DNA of 26,409 bases from JAFARZ01 sp036490795 (lineage in GTDB: Bacteria; Actinomycetota; Actinomycetes; Streptosporangiales; Streptosporangiaceae): contig DASXDG010000076.1 of NCBI GenBank assembly GCA_036490795.1, positions 1 to 26,409 of the forward strand, in the 5' to 3' direction. The notes under the pieces are model-generated. The model was not told the origin of the DNA. It saw nothing but the letters and a program-made list of their open reading frames with translations, and ran no database searches. Made by a program: the position numbers and the translations under genes. Positions 1-6,432 of this stretch are shown piece by piece; within the stretch, counting starts at the first letter, position 1, and each line of letters begins with the position of its first letter.

Positions 1-421
1 CGGCGAAGAACACAAGGAAGCCACCGCCGGGTCCGCGTCGGAAGCGAAGACTGAACCAGCCCCGGTCGCGGAACATGCCCAGACAACCGCCGAGGCCGAG
101 CAGGCAGAGGCCCAAGCAGCCGACGCCGAAGAGGCTGAGCACGCTCCCGCTGGCGAGCCCGGCGAGGCCAACGCCGCGGAAACGGCTCCGGTAACCGAAG
201 CCGAAACCGAAGCCGAAGCCGAAGCCGAAGCCGAAGCCGAAGCGGCGCCCGCGGCGGAGGCCGCGCCCGCTGACGAAGCCCCGGTCGCGGAGGCACTGGC
301 CGAGCCGGCCGCGCCCGCGGCGGCGGCCGCGGCGAACGGCAGCGCGGCCACTGCCACGGCCACCGCCCCTCGTCCTAGGCGCCGGAGCCGGGCAGTCAAG
401 CCGGAAGCGGGCGCCGAGTAG
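1..421 (+). CDS. C-terminal end of an Ala/Glu/Pro-rich protein (5' truncated)
   Basis: An open frame enters from the left edge (first full codon at position 2) and ends at TAG 419-421, giving 139 residues. The stretch is almost wholly Ala, Glu and Pro, includes an (Ala-Glu)n run from a hexanucleotide repeat, and ends in a basic patch (PRPRRRSRAVKP) followed by an acidic tail. This is a disordered low-complexity extension with no recognisable domain. Actinomycete ribosomal proteins, initiation factors and RNases can carry such tails, but nothing here picks one. A strong terminator-like hairpin follows 10 nt after the stop, which supports this being the true 3' end of a gene. Function not assignable. 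Confidence 0.75.
   Translation, partial: GEEHKEATAGSASEAKTEPAPVAEHAQTTAEAEQAEAQAADAEEAEHAPAGEPGEANAAETAPVTEAETEAEAEAEAEAEAAPAAEAAPADEAPVAEALAEPAAPAAAAAANGSAATATATAPRPRRRSRAVKPEAGAE
197..244 (+). repeat. GAAGCC hexanucleotide tandem repeat inside the CDS
   Basis: Eight consecutive 6-nt units (GAAGCC, one GAAACC, last GAAGCG) encode alternating Glu and Ala. The unit length keeps the frame, so copy number can vary without disrupting the gene. Confidence 0.9.
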
Positions 422-430
422 CGAAGCAGA

Positions 431-467
431 CCGCAGCGCCGGCCCGATGTAACGGCCGGCGCTGCGG
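431..467 (+). terminator. Terminator-like hairpin after the Ala/Glu-rich gene
   Basis: A perfect 14-bp GC-rich stem (431-444 pairs with 454-467) with a 9-nt loop lies 10 nt after the stop codon. It is followed by CGTTTCTG rather than a long T-run, so it is an intrinsic terminator of the weak-tail kind common in high-GC actinomycetes. Confidence 0.65.
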
Positions 468-569
468 CGTTTCTGCGTGCGACGCGAGGTTTGCGATTGC
501 GGTCCTGTGCTGGCTGGCTACGGGGCACGCCCGAGCGCGCCGAGCGCGGTGGGGGCGCCTGGCCGGATT

Positions 570-651
570 AACGTGGAGGGCTGCCCCTTTGTGGCGGATA
601 GCCCCTCGTTTTCGGGGGTCTGCCTTCCACGAAGGGGCAGCCCTCCACGTT
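570..651. repeat. 82-bp palindromic repeat, copy 1
   Basis: A near-complete palindrome centred between 610 and 611. The outer arms 570-594 and 627-651 pair over 25 bp with one G-T (590:631), and an inner stem 603-608/613-618 closes a TTTT loop. A second element of the same length and design lies at 26098-26179; about 58 of 82 positions agree by eye. Shared blocks are ATTAACGTGG at the left edge, CCCCTTTGTGG, CCCTCGT, CGGGGGT and CACGTT. It lies in a non-coding gap, so it may be a REP- or MITE-like intergenic element, or a structured RNA if transcribed. Confidence 0.85.
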
Positions 652-663
652 GTTTGGGGTGCA

Positions 664-825
664 AGTGGTGCGGGAGAAGCACCACTGTCTGTTCTGATAT
701 GGATTGCTGTGAAATGTCCCGGCGGCGGCGGCGGCGGCGGGGCCGGGGGCCGGGGCGGTGAAATGTCCCGGCGGGGCCGGGGGCCGGGGCGGGGCGGTGG
801 TGAATGTCCTGGGGGAGGGGCGGGG
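664..825 (+). repeat. Small hairpin followed by G-rich imperfect tandem repeats
   Basis: An 8-bp stem (664-671 with 679-686, 7-nt loop) is followed by two and a half copies of a unit starting GTGAAATGTCCCGGCGG and continuing in GGCCGGGGGCCGGGG (starts near 709 and 758; a degenerate third start near 799). The G-runs could form quadruplexes on the + strand. I see no convincing gene in 422-1016; the open frames here are low-complexity products of the GC bias. Confidence 0.6.
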
Positions 826-1016
826 CTGGAGGGGGCGCGGGCGGGCGACAGTGCCGGCGCCGCGGGCGCCGCGTGCGGGAGCGCCGCCAAGTGGGGCGCT
901 CGAACCGATAACCCTAATGGTACGGTCGTTTTGGCATTGAAACACCTGTTTGACGGAATTCGAGATGGTGCTCATCCTGGGATGGCTGAATCGGCCAACG
1001 TACCGGGGAGAAAGAT

Positions 1017-1571
1017 ATGGCACCGACCGCGAGATTCGACAATGTGCGCACCGAGCGGCTGCTGATGCGTCGCTGGCAGGACTCAGACCGGGCACCGTTC
1101 GCGGACCTCAACGCGGACGCGGAGACGATGCGGTTCTTCGCCGGCGCGCTGGACCGGGCGGGGAGCGACACGCTGATCGACCGGCTAGAGGAGCGGTTCG
1201 AGACACAGGGTTTCGGGCTGTGGGCGCTCGAAGTCGCCGGGACCGGGCAGTTCATCGGCTTCACCGGGCTCAACCCGTTGCCCGAATACGTGCCGGGCGG
1301 GCCCGCGGGCATGGAGGTCGGCTGGCGGCTTGCCCGGCCGGCCTGGCATCACGGCTACGCGACAGAGGCGGCGCGCGCCTGCCTGGACATCTGGTTCGGC
1401 AGCCTGGGTAACGCCGAGATTTACTCGATGACATCGGTGCTCAACGAACCGTCGCAGGCGGTGATGCGCCGCCTCGGCCTCACCGAATGGACTCGCTGGG
1501 ATCATCCGCGCATCCCGGAAGGCAATCCGCTGCGCCCCAGCGTGACCTACCGGCTCGTCCGAGAAAGCTGA
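1017..1571 (+). CDS. GNAT N-acetyltransferase, RimJ/RimL type
   Basis: A 184-residue protein of the acetyltransferase_3 (RimJ/RimL) kind, expected to move acetyl from acetyl-CoA to an amine. It opens with a family-typical TERLLMRRW segment (about residues 12-20). The central part has the beta-strand/helix pattern with EVGWRLARPAWHHGYATEA, where the HGYATEA segment supplies the acetyl-CoA pyrophosphate loop. The late segment NEPSQAVMRRLGL is also typical of the family. ATG 1017 follows a purine-rich GGGGAGAAAG. The gene stands alone between non-coding stretches and converges on kstR. The substrate cannot be read from the sequence, and nothing ties it to steroid metabolism. Confidence 0.88.
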   Translation: MAPTARFDNVRTERLLMRRWQDSDRAPFADLNADAETMRFFAGALDRAGSDTLIDRLEERFETQGFGLWALEVAGTGQFIGFTGLNPLPEYVPGGPAGMEVGWRLARPAWHHGYATEAARACLDIWFGSLGNAEIYSMTSVLNEPSQAVMRRLGLTEWTRWDHPRIPEGNPLRPSVTYRLVRES

Positions 1572-1575
1572 TGCT

Positions 1576-1606
1576 GGTCCGCGGACTGCGCGACAGCCCG
1601 CGGACC
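1576..1606 (+). terminator. Terminator-like hairpin after the GNAT gene
   Basis: A 9-bp GC-rich stem (1576-1584 with 1598-1606) with a 13-nt loop starts 4 nt after the TGA. There is no T-run. Confidence 0.45.
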
Positions 1607-1702
1607 GGACGCCCCTTCCTGCTGCTGGCCGGCGGCCGTACGCCGGGAAGGCCGGCGATCCCGAGGCCATCCCCGTCGACGCCGGCCGGCCCCTGCCAAA
1701 AT

Positions 1703-1716
1703 TAGAACGTGTTCCA
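1703..1716. promoter_or_regulatory. KstR-like operator without an obvious target gene
   Basis: TAGAACGTGTTCCA fits the TnnAACnnGTTnnA consensus of KstR operators completely. It even shares the flanking CCAGTTTT with the kstD operator at 13804. It sits in the gap between the convergent 3' ends of the GNAT gene and kstR (1572-1810), where I find no gene start on either strand within about 100 nt that looks real. The rest of this gap holds only the terminator-like hairpin after the GNAT gene and a small hairpin near 1738-1759. Confidence 0.7.
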
Positions 1717-1810
1717 GTTTTCGTCGTCCGGGCATGGACCAAGCAAGCGCCCGCTTGGTAGGGTGTCGTTAACTAAAATGGGCGTTAGGGCAGCTAGGAC
1801 GATGAGCGGA

Positions 1811-2410
1811 TCAGCGGAGCAGGAGCCGGGCGGCGAGTTCGAGGTGATTGCTCACGTCGTCCGCCGAAGCCCGCCTGGTCACCCAGGCCACCAGGTTGGA
1901 CATCCACACGTCGCCGATGACCCGCGCGATCGCCTTGTCGTCGGCGGATGGCTCGCCGTCGTGCATGGCCTTGGTGAACAGGACTTCCATCTGCTTGGCC
2001 ACCTGGTTGACCTCGGTGGCCGCCGACGGATCCGCGAACATGAACGCGCGCGTCATCGCCTCGATCAGCATCGGGTCGCGCTGCATGGCCTTGGTCGTCC
2101 GGCGCAACACGTAGACCATCCGCTCGTACGGCGAGTCGCCGGGGATCGGGGCCTTGACCAGCCGCTCTTGCGTCCGGCCGAACTCGCGCGCCAGCGCGGA
2201 CACCAGCAGGTGAATCTTGGACGGGAAGTAGCGGTACAGCGTGCCGAGCGCTACGTCGGCGCGCTCCGCGACCGCGCGCATCTGAACGGCGTCATAGCCG
2301 CCTTTGGACGCCAGCGAGAGCGTGGCGTCAAGGATCCGCTTCTGTCTGTCTCGCTGCGCGGCCGACCCGAGTTCGCCATCGGCACTAGCACGTGTTCTCG
2401 TTGCTGCCAT
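1811..2410 (-). CDS. kstR: TetR-family repressor of steroid catabolism (KstR)
   Basis: A 199-residue TetR protein. Its N-terminal half is strikingly like mycobacterial KstR: an ELGSAAQRDRQKRILDAT segment, SKGGYDAVQMRAVAERADV and the HTH helix GTLYRYFPSK (HTH about residues 43-62). The C-terminal half keeps the family pattern EAMTRAFMFAD and ISDVW/LTRRAS-like stretches (here IGDVWMSNLVAWVTRRAS). KstR represses the upper cholesterol regulon and is released by CoA-thioester intermediates of the side chain. As in M. tuberculosis, kstR neighbours a fadE34-type gene, but here the two diverge. I chose ATG 2410 over the TTG one codon upstream. KstR-like sites lie in the divergent gap and inside the first codons, which suggests autoregulation. 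Orthology is quite secure; DNA targets are inferred. Confidence 0.93.
   Translation of the reverse strand: MAATRTRASADGELGSAAQRDRQKRILDATLSLASKGGYDAVQMRAVAERADVALGTLYRYFPSKIHLLVSALAREFGRTQERLVKAPIPGDSPYERMVYVLRRTTKAMQRDPMLIEAMTRAFMFADPSAATEVNQVAKQMEVLFTKAMHDGEPSADDKAIARVIGDVWMSNLVAWVTRRASADDVSNHLELAARLLLR
2386..2399. promoter_or_regulatory. Weak KstR-like site within the first codons of kstR
   Basis: TAGCACGTGTTCTC matches the KstR consensus apart from one base in the left half (CAC instead of AAC) and the last position. It covers roughly codons 4-9 of kstR, 11 nt inside the start, where repressor binding could block a short-leader transcript. It could also be chance. Confidence 0.4.
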
Positions 2411-2496
2411 CAAGGCCTCTCGTCATAGTGGCCGCCGCTAACCAGCGTACCAAGCGCATTTCATTCAGCACATCGCGCACCCTGGTCCGGTCGTGA

Positions 2497-2510
2497 TGCA
2501 ACATGTTCTA
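2497..2510. promoter_or_regulatory. KstR-like operator upstream of the FadE34-like gene
   Basis: TGCAACATGTTCTA fits TnnAACnnGTTnnA. It ends 9 nt before ATG 2520. Its position inside any longer 5' reading frame argues that 2520, not the GTG at 2493, is the start. Confidence 0.7.
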
Positions 2511-2519
2511 ATTCGGTAT

Positions 2520-4280
2520 ATGTCCGTCGCCGCCACGCCGGAGCTGCAGGCGCTGCAAGCCGCGCTCCTTGATTGGTCAAAACGCACCGACTCGGTCGCC
2601 ACGGTTCGCGCGATGGAACAGGGGCATGCGTCCCCGGACCTGAGCGTCCTGCAGATCATCGGGCCGGACGAGATCGTCACGAGCGAAACGCCTGCTCAGG
2701 TGGCGAGTGCCGCCTGCGAGCAACTCGCCGCTTCCCTCGTCCCCGGCCCCGTCCTGCCTACCCTGCTCGCCGCGCTGCTCGGGGTGCCCGCCGTGGTCGG
2801 CACCGTGGCGGTCGCTTACGATAACAGCAAGAAACTAGTGGTGACCCGGCGGGACGACGGTACGGTCACCGTTACCGGGGAGACCGGTCCGGTCCTGTGC
2901 GCGGACAGCGCCGGGACGCTGGTTCTCGGCGCCGGCGACGCGTGGTTCCGCGTCGATCCCGCCCAGCCGGGTGTCACCGTGACGCCGCTGACCGCGCTTG
3001 ACTTCTCCCGCGGCCTGGCCAGCGTCCGGCTGGACGGTGCCTGCGCCGAGATCATCGACGGGCTCACCACCGAACGCGTCCGCGACCTGGCCGCCACGCT
3101 GTTCGCCGCGGAAGCAGCGGGCATCGCCACCTGGTGTTCGGCGACCGCCACCGCGTACGCGAAGACGCGCAGGCAGTTCGGCAAGCTGATCGGCGAATTC
3201 CAGGCGATCCGGCACCTGTGCGCGTGGATGTCCTGCCGTGCCGAGCGGGCCGGCGCGCTCGCCTGGGACGCCGCTCGCGCCGCCGACGAGGAGCCGGGCC
3301 GGCACCACCAGGCCGCTGCCGCTGCCGCCGCGCGCGTGCTGGACGACGCGGTCGAGAACGCCAAGGACTGCATCCAGGTGCTCGGCGGCATCGGCTTCAC
3401 CTGGGAACACGACGCACACCTCTACCTGCGCAGGGCTTTGGCGATACGGGCGTTGCTCGCCGGCGACGGAGCCAGCGGGCGCGGCGCCGCCTGGACTGAG
3501 GAGCGCGGCGACGAGGGAAGCGGGCACCTCCTGGCGCCCGCTAGCGACGGCGCCAATGAACTCGGCATCGGGGCGTGGGCCATTCCGGCGATCACGCTGC
3601 ACGGGACGCAGGAGCAGCAGGACCGGTTCATCGCGCCGACGATGAACCGCGAGATCATCTGGTGCCAGCTGTTCAGCGAACCCGAGGCCGGCTCCGACCT
3701 CGCGGGCCTGCGGACCCGGGCGGTCAAGACCGACGGCGGCTGGCGGCTCACCGGCCAGAAGGTGTGGACGTCACTGGCCCGCCAGGCTGACTGGGCCATC
3801 TGCCTTGCCCGCACCGATCCCGACGTGCCCAAGCGGCAGGGCCTGTCCTACTTCGCGGTCGACATGCACGCGGACGGCGTCGAGGTCCGTCCGCTGCGCG
3901 AGATCACCGGGCGTTCGATGTTCAACGAGGTGTTCCTCGACGACGTGTTCGTCGCCGACGACTGCCTGATCGGCGCGCCCGGTGACGGCTGGAAGGTCGC
4001 GATGTCCACGCTGGCCACCGAGCGGGAGACGATCGGCGGAGGAGACGTGCTCGCTCAGCGTGGCGTGCACCCCGCGGTCCGCAAGCTGCTCGGCGTGGCC
4101 GGACGGCAGGACGATGCGGAGGCCAGCCTCGCAGCTCTAGGTCCGGCCGGCGCGATCGCCGGCCCAGAGAGCACAGAGTTCCTGCTGACCCGGTGCCTCA
4201 GCATCGCCGGCGGCACCACCCAGATCCTGCTCAACCAGGTCGCCGAGCGCGTCCTCGGTCTCCCCAAGGACCCGCGGTGA
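2520..4280 (+). CDS. fadE34: FadE34/ChsE3-like double-domain acyl-CoA dehydrogenase, shortened
   Basis: A 586-residue protein built of two acyl-CoA dehydrogenase (ACAD) modules. The first (about 1-310) has the family's RRQFG..IGEFQAI helix (217-231) and ends in QVLGGIGFTWEHDAHLYLRR. The second (about 345-586) has SEPEAGSDLAGLRTRA (386-401), the strand GQKVWTS, and a Glu in the ATERE segment (501) where IVD-type enzymes keep the catalytic base. FadE34 (ChsE3) of M. tuberculosis has the same architecture, is KstR-controlled, lies next to kstR, and oxidises steroid side-chain CoA thioesters. Family members are about 700 residues. Here the N-terminal helical part of module two is replaced by a short linker (about 315-345), and the part after the catalytic Glu and the start of module one also look short. 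The reading frame is intact. No Shine-Dalgarno is seen before ATG 2520, so a leaderless start is possible. Confidence 0.78.
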   Translation: MSVAATPELQALQAALLDWSKRTDSVATVRAMEQGHASPDLSVLQIIGPDEIVTSETPAQVASAACEQLAASLVPGPVLPTLLAALLGVPAVVGTVAVAYDNSKKLVVTRRDDGTVTVTGETGPVLCADSAGTLVLGAGDAWFRVDPAQPGVTVTPLTALDFSRGLASVRLDGACAEIIDGLTTERVRDLAATLFAAEAAGIATWCSATATAYAKTRRQFGKLIGEFQAIRHLCAWMSCRAERAGALAWDAARAADEEPGRHHQAAAAAAARVLDDAVENAKDCIQVLGGIGFTWEHDAHLYLRRALAIRALLAGDGASGRGAAWTEERGDEGSGHLLAPASDGANELGIGAWAIPAITLHGTQEQQDRFIAPTMNREIIWCQLFSEPEAGSDLAGLRTRAVKTDGGWRLTGQKVWTSLARQADWAICLARTDPDVPKRQGLSYFAVDMHADGVEVRPLREITGRSMFNEVFLDDVFVADDCLIGAPGDGWKVAMSTLATERETIGGGDVLAQRGVHPAVRKLLGVAGRQDDAEASLAALGPAGAIAGPESTEFLLTRCLSIAGGTTQILLNQVAERVLGLPKDPR

Positions 4281-4304
4281 GCTTTCTGGACGAGGAGGGC
4301 GCTC

Positions 4305-5297
4305 ATGGACTTTGAACCGACCGAGGCGCAGCGTGCGATCGCGGGCCTGGCCGCGGAGGTGCTGTGCGGCGAGGACCCGTGGAAGGAACTGGCCAGGTCC
4401 GGGCTGCTGTCCCTGGCCGTGCCCACAGGACTGGGCGGTGACGGTTACGGCATCGCGGAGGTCGCCGTCCTGCTCACCGAGATCGGCCGCCGCGGGATGT
4501 ACCTGCCGGCGCTCGGCACGCTGGCCGGCGGCATGTTGCCGGTGGCCCGCTGGGGTGACCAGGCCCTCCAGGCCGAACTGCTGCCGGCCGCGGCCGCCGG
4601 TGAACTGATCCTCACCGCCGCCGTCCGTGAACCGGGCGGGTCCCAGCACACCCAGATCGGCGACGGCACGGTCACCGGCCTCAAGGTGGGCGTGCCATAC
4701 GCCGCGACGTCGGGACGGATCCTGGTATCGGCCGTCAACGGCGTCGCGCTCATCGACCCGCACGGGGAGGGCGTCACGCTGGCCAGGACGCCCACGGTCA
4801 GCGGTGAGCCCGAGTACACCGTACGGCTCGACCACGCGCCGGTCACCGCCACCCTGAACGGCGCCGCGCGCCGCTTCCTCACCGCCGGGGCCTGCGCGCT
4901 GGCCGACGGCGCGCTGGCCGGAGCGCTGCAGCTGACCAGGGACCACGTCGCGACGCGACGGCAGTTCGGCCGTCCGCTGGCCGAATTCCAGGCGGTGTCC
5001 CAGCAGGTAGCCGACGTCTACATCGCCTCGCGGACGCTGCACCTGATCACGCTGTCCGCCTGCTGGCGGCTGTCTATCGGCGACGATAACAGCAAGACAG
5101 GCGAGACAGGCGAGAAAGACGCGGACGGGGAACTGGATATAGCGGCGTGGTGGGTGACGGAGGAAGCACCACGGTCAGTTATGACATGTCATCACCTGCA
5201 TGGCGGTGTGGGAGTCGACATCAGCTACCCCTTGCACAGGTTTTCCTCGCTGATCGCGGACCTGTCGCGGTCCCTCGGAGGTGCCAGTGTTCATTGA
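4305..5297 (+). CDS. chsE1: Acyl-CoA dehydrogenase ChsE1/FadE28-like subunit
   Basis: A 330-residue ACAD close in length and pattern to FadE28 (ChsE1), one half of the alpha2-beta2 ChsE1-ChsE2 enzyme that desaturates the last three-carbon steroid side-chain CoA ester. It starts MDFEPTEAQRA, has the RRQFGRPLAEFQAV helix (about 220-233) and ends with HLHGGVGVDISYPLHRFS. Unlike ChsE2 it lacks the Asn-x-Glu-Arg catalytic segment, as expected for this subunit. A polar low-complexity patch (DDNSKTGETGEKD, about 262-274) comes from short GAGACAGGC-like repeats and looks like an insertion near the last helix. The gene starts 24 nt after fadE34 and overlaps chsE2 by 11 nt, so the two subunits are translated together. 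ATG 4305 follows GAGGAGGGCG. Confidence 0.88.
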   Translation: MDFEPTEAQRAIAGLAAEVLCGEDPWKELARSGLLSLAVPTGLGGDGYGIAEVAVLLTEIGRRGMYLPALGTLAGGMLPVARWGDQALQAELLPAAAAGELILTAAVREPGGSQHTQIGDGTVTGLKVGVPYAATSGRILVSAVNGVALIDPHGEGVTLARTPTVSGEPEYTVRLDHAPVTATLNGAARRFLTAGACALADGALAGALQLTRDHVATRRQFGRPLAEFQAVSQQVADVYIASRTLHLITLSACWRLSIGDDNSKTGETGEKDADGELDIAAWWVTEEAPRSVMTCHHLHGGVGVDISYPLHRFSSLIADLSRSLGGASVH

Positions 5298-6432
5298 CCT
5301 GACGCCGGAGCAGGCCGCGCTGCGCGACGAGCTGCGCGGCTACTTCTGCGCGCTGATGACGGCGCAGGACCGGGCCGCGATGCGCGGCGACCGGCACGGC
5401 AGCGTGTACCGGGACGTGGTGCGGCGGATGGGCCGCGACCGCTGGCTCGGCGTCGGCTGGCCGCAGGAGTACGGCGGACGCGGGTTCGGGCAGGTCGAGC
5501 AGCAGATCTTCGCGAACGAGGCGATGCGCGCCGACATCCCGCTGCCGTCGGTCACCCTGCAGACCGTAGGCCCGACGCTGTTCGAGCATGGGACGAAAGA
5601 ACAAAAGGACTTCTTCCTCCCGGAAATCCTGGCCGGCGAGGTGCACTTCGCCATCGGTTACACCGAGCCCGAGGCCGGCACCGACCTGGCCTCGCTGCGC
5701 ACCAGGGCGGTCCGCGACGGTGACACGTACGTGGTGAACGGGCAGAAGATCTTCACCACGGGCGCGCACGAGGCCGACTACATCTGGCTGGCCTGCCGCA
5801 CCGACCCGGCCGCGCCCCGGCACAAAGGCATCTCGATCCTGATCGTGTCCACCGACGACCCGGGGTTCTCCTGGACGCCGATCATCACTCACGACGGCGC
5901 GCACCACGTGAACACCACCTATTACTCCGACGTGCGGGTGCCGGTCTCGATGCGGGTGGGGGAGGAGAACGCGGGCTGGCGGCTGATCACCACCCAGCTC
6001 AACCACGAGCGGGTCATGCTCGGGCCGGCCGGGCGGCTCGGCGCGATGCACGAGCGGGTGCGCGACTGGGCCGCCGCCCGAGGTCTTCGCGATCAGCCCG
6101 ATGTGGCGCGGGCCCTCACCCGGTCACAAGCGGTGCTCCGGGTGAACGAGCTGCTGAACTGGCAGGTCGCCTCGGCCGACTCGCTGAACGTGGCGGACGC
6201 GTCGGTGACGAAGGTGTTCGGCTCGGATCAGCTGATGCGGCTAGGACCGCTGCTCGCCGATGTGGTCGGCCGGTACGGAGACTACGCGGACCCCGAAACC
6301 GGGGCGCTCGCGGAGTGGCTGGATACACAGATAAAGCGGAATACGGTGCTGACGTTCGGCGGCGGGGTGAACGAGATTCAGCGGGAGCTGATCTGCACGG
6401 CGGGGCTCGGGCTGCCCAGGGCGCCGCGATGA
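5287..6432 (+). CDS. chsE2: Acyl-CoA dehydrogenase ChsE2/FadE29-like subunit
   Basis: A 381-residue ACAD matching FadE29 (ChsE2) almost throughout: MFIDLTPEQ at the start, RRMGRDRWLGVGWPQEYGG, GYTEPEAGTDLASLRTRAV, FTTGAHEADYIWLACRTDP and FGGGVNEIQREL near the end. The Glu of NHERVMLGP falls at residue 241, which is where I recall the catalytic base of FadE29. Together with ChsE1 it performs the 2,3-desaturation of the three-carbon side-chain CoA ester. GTG 5287 is chosen because GGAGG at 5277-5281 gives good spacing and the protein then starts exactly like FadE29; GTG 5281 lies within the ribosome site. It overlaps chsE1 by 11 nt and chsH by 4 nt (ATGA). Confidence 0.94.
   Translation: MFIDLTPEQAALRDELRGYFCALMTAQDRAAMRGDRHGSVYRDVVRRMGRDRWLGVGWPQEYGGRGFGQVEQQIFANEAMRADIPLPSVTLQTVGPTLFEHGTKEQKDFFLPEILAGEVHFAIGYTEPEAGTDLASLRTRAVRDGDTYVVNGQKIFTTGAHEADYIWLACRTDPAAPRHKGISILIVSTDDPGFSWTPIITHDGAHHVNTTYYSDVRVPVSMRVGEENAGWRLITTQLNHERVMLGPAGRLGAMHERVRDWAAARGLRDQPDVARALTRSQAVLRVNELLNWQVASADSLNVADASVTKVFGSDQLMRLGPLLADVVGRYGDYADPETGALAEWLDTQIKRNTVLTFGGGVNEIQRELICTAGLGLPRAPR

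Noticed and set aside
958..985. SigK-like motif on the minus strand (CCATCC-N16-TCGAAT)
   Set aside because: Spacer is 16 rather than 15, no start codon follows at the expected distance, and no gene lies downstream on that strand.
568..1095. Minus-strand frame through the first palindrome
   Set aside because: Pro/Arg-rich with no family signal; it crosses a palindromic repeat and the start of the GNAT gene.
1709..2428. Long plus-strand frame opposite kstR
   Set aside because: It is the antisense shadow of a clearly conserved TetR gene and has His/Arg/Gly-rich composition with no family signal.
5182..5191. TGACATGTCA palindrome inside chsE1
   Set aside because: A 10-bp palindrome within a coding region is expected by chance and does not fit the KstR consensus.
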